DNA of 64,000 nucleotides, taken from NCBI GenBank assembly GCA_021229015.1, contig CM037785.1, forward strand, positions 41,714,682 through 41,778,681. Direction: 5' to 3'. Source of the stretch: Solen grandis (lineage: Eukaryota > Mollusca > Bivalvia > Adapedonta > Solenidae). Shown here in pieces: positions 41,301 to 47,300 of this stretch. The notes beneath the pieces are model-generated. The model searched no databases. It was not told the DNA's origin and was given only the letters and a program-made list of their open reading frames with translations. The position numbers were made by a program, and so were the translations under genes. Each line of letters starts with the position of its first letter. Positions within the stretch are counted from its first letter, which is position 1.

Positions 41301-44300
41301 AGTTAAAAAGGGGCCATAACTTGTAACATATTCCATCAAGAGTTATCTACCTTGATAGTATGAAACCCCCTGATGTATTAAAGATTCCATCAAGAGTTAT
41401 CTACCTTGATAGTATGAAACCCCCTGATGTATTAAAGATTCCATCAGGTGTTATCTTCCTTGATAGTATAATACCCCTAAACATACTAAAGATGTTTCAA
41501 TAACATGAATGGTTGCTGAGATACAAGCTGGATAGTAGCTTGCATGCAAAAGTTTAACCAAATTTTCTATTGCATGCAAAACTTTAACCAAAATTTCTAA
41601 GTTAAAAAGGGGCCATAATTAATATTTTATTTAATCAAGAGTTATCTACCTTGGTTGTCTGATGCCCCTGAACATATTTATAAACTTTCAAGCCAATACC
41701 ATCAATGGTTACTGAGATATAATGTTGACAGTATCTTGCATGCAAAACTTTAACCAAAAGCTGCAACGCCAATGCCGACGGTGACTACAATAGCTCTCAT
41801 ATTCTTCAAATAGTCAAGTTTAAAATAGGAGCTCAAGTACTGACCAGGATCTCCAACCATAAGCATGTGGATCTCCCCACGCACGCTGGTTCCACTCTCG
41901 TCCTGACGCTACAATATAAACACACAGTCAGATTGGGCCCACTTCTCATGTGGGTAAGACAATATCATATAACTCTAATACCTCATACAGACTCTTTGGT
42001 AAAAGGAGTGGTTGTCATTAATCCAGGGGGTCAAAAAACACAAATATCATAGAAATGGGAAAAACTGATGAACCATAATAAGTTTGGACATTGTAAATAG
42101 AAATCATTATCCTGTTAAATGCATTTATTTTACATTAAATGTTTATCTATCTATGTATATTTATCAGTTATCATTGAAGCCAATTATAACCCTTTCCCTC
42201 ATAGAGGAAACCATGAAAAGACCTATGCGAACAACATAAAACCAGATCAGCCTGCGAGTAACTCGCAGGCTGATCAGGTTTTATGCTGTTTGCTGCTCCT
42301 CAGTGGTCTGGAAATGAGGATTTTGTAATTAAATTTGGTAAGGTTTAACTGTGGTTTTCTGCAGATCAGGGTTTATGTGGTACCTATTGAGTGCGTCAAA
42401 ATGAGTCTATATGAGGGAAAGGGTTAAAGTTTGTTTTTTTTATGAAATGAAACAGTAATAAGTAATTATTTGATTTTTTTCCCACCAGAATTATGAACCA
42501 TTCTATGACCAAAACTTTGAAAGAAAAAAAAAGATTTTTTTTTAAATTAAGCATTGAATTGCATCAAATTTGAAATAATATTTACTTTTCTTATTAGGGA
42601 TACCAGTAGGTACTGTTCCAGGACCAAAATTTTTCAAGGGAAAAATGCTGACCCCTACCTGCACCCCTCCCGCCAGCACCAGGCCGACAGCCATCTTGAC
42701 CACATACAGGCCATATACCTGCGGACACAGGCTGGACAGGATGTGGTTCCTCCCGGTCAGTGGCGTGTGCTGCTGGTCCAACCAGAACCTTGCTATCTCA
42801 TCTTTCTGCAAATACCATCCTTCAAAATTACCCCCAGTTCTTTATATAGATGTAAGGAAAATTTAAGTAAAGTCCAATACACTAAACTTTTACCACCATT
42901 GTTTACATTGTCAAAATAAAAAAACACATAAATATTTTCATTAGAACAGGAACTACATTAAACTATCCCTAAAGATGATAAATAGATTTTATTCATGTAA
43001 TGCAAGTGTAGAACAGGATATGACATGACTTGATTCATATATAGCCCTCACTTTGGCAAAAAAAAAAAAAAATAGTCCCGTTTCTGGTCTCCAGCAAATA
43101 AAAAAAGAGGGTCAGTAGGTCAGGATTTTATCTTTCTTTTTTTTTACATGAAACGAAAGTTTAAAAAACAAGAGGGCCATGATGGCCCTGGATCGCTCAC
43201 CTGATATCATTAGGCTATGTAAAATCAAGTGACCCCTGGGGCAGAGCCAATTTTGACCCCAGGGTCATGATTTGAACAAACTGGGTAGAGGTCTATTAGC
43301 CCATGTTACATACCAAATATCTAAACTCCAGACCTTGTGGTTTTTGAGAAGAAATTTTTCTAGATTTTTTTCCAAAATAAGTCTATGTAAAATCAAGTGA
43401 TCCCTGGGAAGGGGCCAATATTTTCACCAAATATCTAAACGCCAGGCCATGTGTTTTCTAGTTTCCTAAAAAGAAGAATTTTCAAGTTATTTCTATATTA
43501 GCCTATGTAAAATCAGGTGACCCCAATGGCGGGGCCAAATTTGACCCCAGGGGCATGATTTGAACAAACTTGGTAGTGATCTACTAGACAATGCTGCACA
43601 CCAAATATCTAAACCCTAGGCCTTGTGGTTTCTGAGAAGAAGATTTTTCAAGTTTTTCCTATATTAGCCTATGTTAAATCAAGTGACCCCTGGGGCGGGG
43701 CCAATTTTGACCCCAGGGTCATAATTTGAACAATCTTGGTAGAGAGTCATAAGATCATGCAACATACCAAAAATCAAAAGGCTAGGCCTTGTGGTTTCGG
43801 AGAAGAAGATTTTTAAAATTTTCATTTTTAAAATCTATTTTTAGCTCCTGTGACCTAGATTTTTGACCAATCAAAATAATTTTAACAACTTTGGTAAAGG
43901 GCCCCATAATGAACATTCCTGTGAAGTTTTATGTAAATCCAGTGAGTAGTTTAGAAGGAGATGTTGTTAAAAGAAATTGTTGACGGACGCACGCACGCAC
44001 GCACGGACGACGGACAAAAGGCAATCACAAAAGCTCACCATGAGCACGTTGTGCTCAGGTGAGCTAAAAAGTTGACACAAGACGCACGCACGCACGGACA
44101 GATGGACAGACAACAGACGCCGGACAAAAGGCAATCATAAAATCTCAGGTGAGCTAATTATCTAAGCTCTAGGCCTTATGGATTTATAAAAGAAGATTTT
44201 TAAGATTTTCCTATATAACTCTATGTAAAACAAGTAACCCCTGGTGCGGGGTCATTTATCACCATAGGGCTATGATTTGAACAATCTTGGTAATGAACCA

Positions 44301-47300
44301 TTAGATGATGCTATATACCAAATATCTTAGCTCTAGGCCTTATGGTTTCATAGGAGAAGATTTTTAAAGTTTTTCCTATATAAGTCTATGTAAAACAAGT
44401 GACACCTGGGGCAGGGCCAATTCTAACCCCAGGGTCATAATTTGAACAACTTTTGTAGAGATTCATTAGACAATGCTACATGCCAAATATCTTAGCTCTA
44501 GGCCTTATTGTTTCATAGAAGAAGATTTTTAAAGTTTTTCACTATATAAACCTATGAAAAATAAAATGACCCCTGGGGCGGGGCCAATTTTGACCCCAGG
44601 GTCATGATCTGAACAACTTTTGTAGATGTTCATAAGACAATTCTACATACCAATTATTAAAGCTCTAGGCCTTACAGTTTTGCAGGAGAAGATTTTCTAA
44701 GATTGCATTTTAAAAATCTATTTTTAGCTCCTGTGACCTTCTTATTCACCCAATCAAAATAATTTGAACAACTTTGATAGAGGTCATGATAAGGATGATT
44801 CCTGTGAAGTTTGGTCAAAATCCATCCAGTGGTTTAGGAGGAGAAGTCGTTTGAACGAAAAGTTGACGATGGACGCACTGACGATGGATGACGGACAACG
44901 GGCGATCACAAAAGCTCACCTTGAGCACTTTGTGCCCAGGTGAGCTAAAAAAGAAATATTTATTTTAAGGCAGAAAGGTAAAAAAAACTTTAGGGCCGGT
45001 TGTTATAAAGAGGTTCGGTCAGGAGACCAGAAATGGAACTTTGGGGGGGGGGGGAGGGGGCCTTAGGTGAAGCTGGGGGAAAACTAGGGTATCATCATTT
45101 GACATGACTGGATTGTATAGATACTACATACCAGATCTTGAGTGACAGCCACATTGTTCCTCTGTTCGTTAGTGACCACCACACTGTTTGCCGAGATGAC
45201 CAGCTCAATGTCACACTTGCTGTCCATCGACATGTTTCTCCAGCGCTGCAGCACTGTTCCACTGTATCGGACAAAGTTTGTGTGAATGATTATGCATTTT
45301 TATGTACATTTTTATAAACAGTGTTGATTGTAATATCATTATTTTTTGCTGACATTTAATTCCATGGAATAAGTCAATTTCATTGGAACATATATTCATT
45401 ATTCATGGTCTAGAAAAATGAGGTGTACATATTGAACAGTTTCCATGAGGACCAATATTTGTGGATAAATCCATCTACAAAACCAACGAAAAGTGCCCCA
45501 TGAGAGTGAATGATTGTGAAGTATTCAAGAACACTCAAATGTTGGATTTACACATTACTTTCAAATGTCACAAATATATTAAACACATGCGCGTAAATAA
45601 TGCAAATGAAACAAGAATCTGTTTTGTTTAAATACCATAGGAGCTTCTTTATCAGTTAAAAAATACCTGTATGTTTCAAAGTACCCCCTAATATTTTAAA
45701 TTCCCCCTATTCATAACATGAAGGGAGAGATCCCCTATGAATATTGAATTCTAGAAATGACACTGTATAACAATTTCCTAGAATGGGGAAAACTAAGAGC
45801 TATAAACAAAGGTGCATCCCAATTTGTCCTTGTGTAATGGTGAAAGTAGGAAAAGACATGCAACATGCATGATTCCTATAAAGCCCCCAATGAAAAGATC
45901 AACTGTTGTAAAAGGCAACACTTGAACCTGAATTCTTTTGAAGCAAATTTTATGAAAATAACCTCAAGTCAACTATATAACAAATCACAAATCAGTGATT
46001 TTGGGTCAAATTTTGGAAAATTGTTCATTAAATTCTGTAGAGTTTTTAAGTCATTATGACTAAGCCGGCAGAAATGTAACACAAGCTCCTACCATAAGAT
46101 GACATCATCACCGGCCTTGCATCTGTCGACAAGGTCGTCCTGCAGGATGACCCACAGTGACCGGGGGATGGTTCCCATTGTCAAGCGCTGCACTTGCTCC
46201 TGTACCTTAATCTCCTGGTAGTTGCTGCACTTCACTGGCTGGCACCCTGCATTGGAGAAATGTATGTTTGTTTATTACATTTAACATCCCACCAACAGTA
46301 TTTCAGTCATCTGGAGACAATGTCTACTTGAGAAAGATATAGTGCTGCCACACTGCAGTATCACGCCATAGACATGTGGCATGATACCACACTCAGTCAC
46401 ATTTTCCTCACACCGAGCCAACCAGTCCTGGAACTACCCTTATATGCTGAATGCCAAGCAAGGGAGCTATACCAGTACTATTTTTTACAACTCTGGTAAG
46501 AAGCGGTCGGGGATCAAACCCACGACCTTTCGATTCCCGGGAGGATGCTTTAACCACTCGGCCACCAGGACAGATCTAATTTTACTGTATTTCTATACAT
46601 GAAAAACAAAAATGCCATCTCACCTTTGTCACTAACGGGAGTGAAGTTAACAGAGTTGCAAGCATCATTTGTACACATGACTGGCTTAGTGAGACTGCTA
46701 TACTGGACAAGGTCAGCCTACAGAAAGAAAAACACAGAACTGCAAGAAATCAGATAATTATCTGAAGTTACAAAGATATATGTATATAATTAACTGAGCA
46801 CCACTCCCACAAAAACAAAGACTAAACTTGAAAGAAGAGAAATATTTTCTCTCCTTTTTTTTTAAACTGACCTGCATGTAGGAAGAAGGTTATAGCATTT
46901 ATGGCATAAATGATTTTATCAATGACAGAACCCTCAATTCTTGTTTTAGTCAAGCTCTTATTACACTAACCATACTAGGGCTTAAATATTTAGCGGCAAA
47001 TGTCATCATTCTTGTTTCTCTAATAAAAACACAAAAACACTTTATTTCTTAACAGATATTGTTAGCTATTAAGGTAAAAGTTATATCAACTTGGTTATGT
47101 GACTGAATATTTCTTAGAACAAGAATGGTGGTATGTGTTTCTACCAAATTTATGAACTAAAGTTGCAGCACTACCAAAAACTCAATGTAGAAAAAAAATG
47201 TGAATATACGAAAATTCAATCTTTTCTATGGCGATATGAATATATTGTATAAAAATTTCACAAAGATGTACATGCAGAATCCTGATTCCAATAGAGTTCT

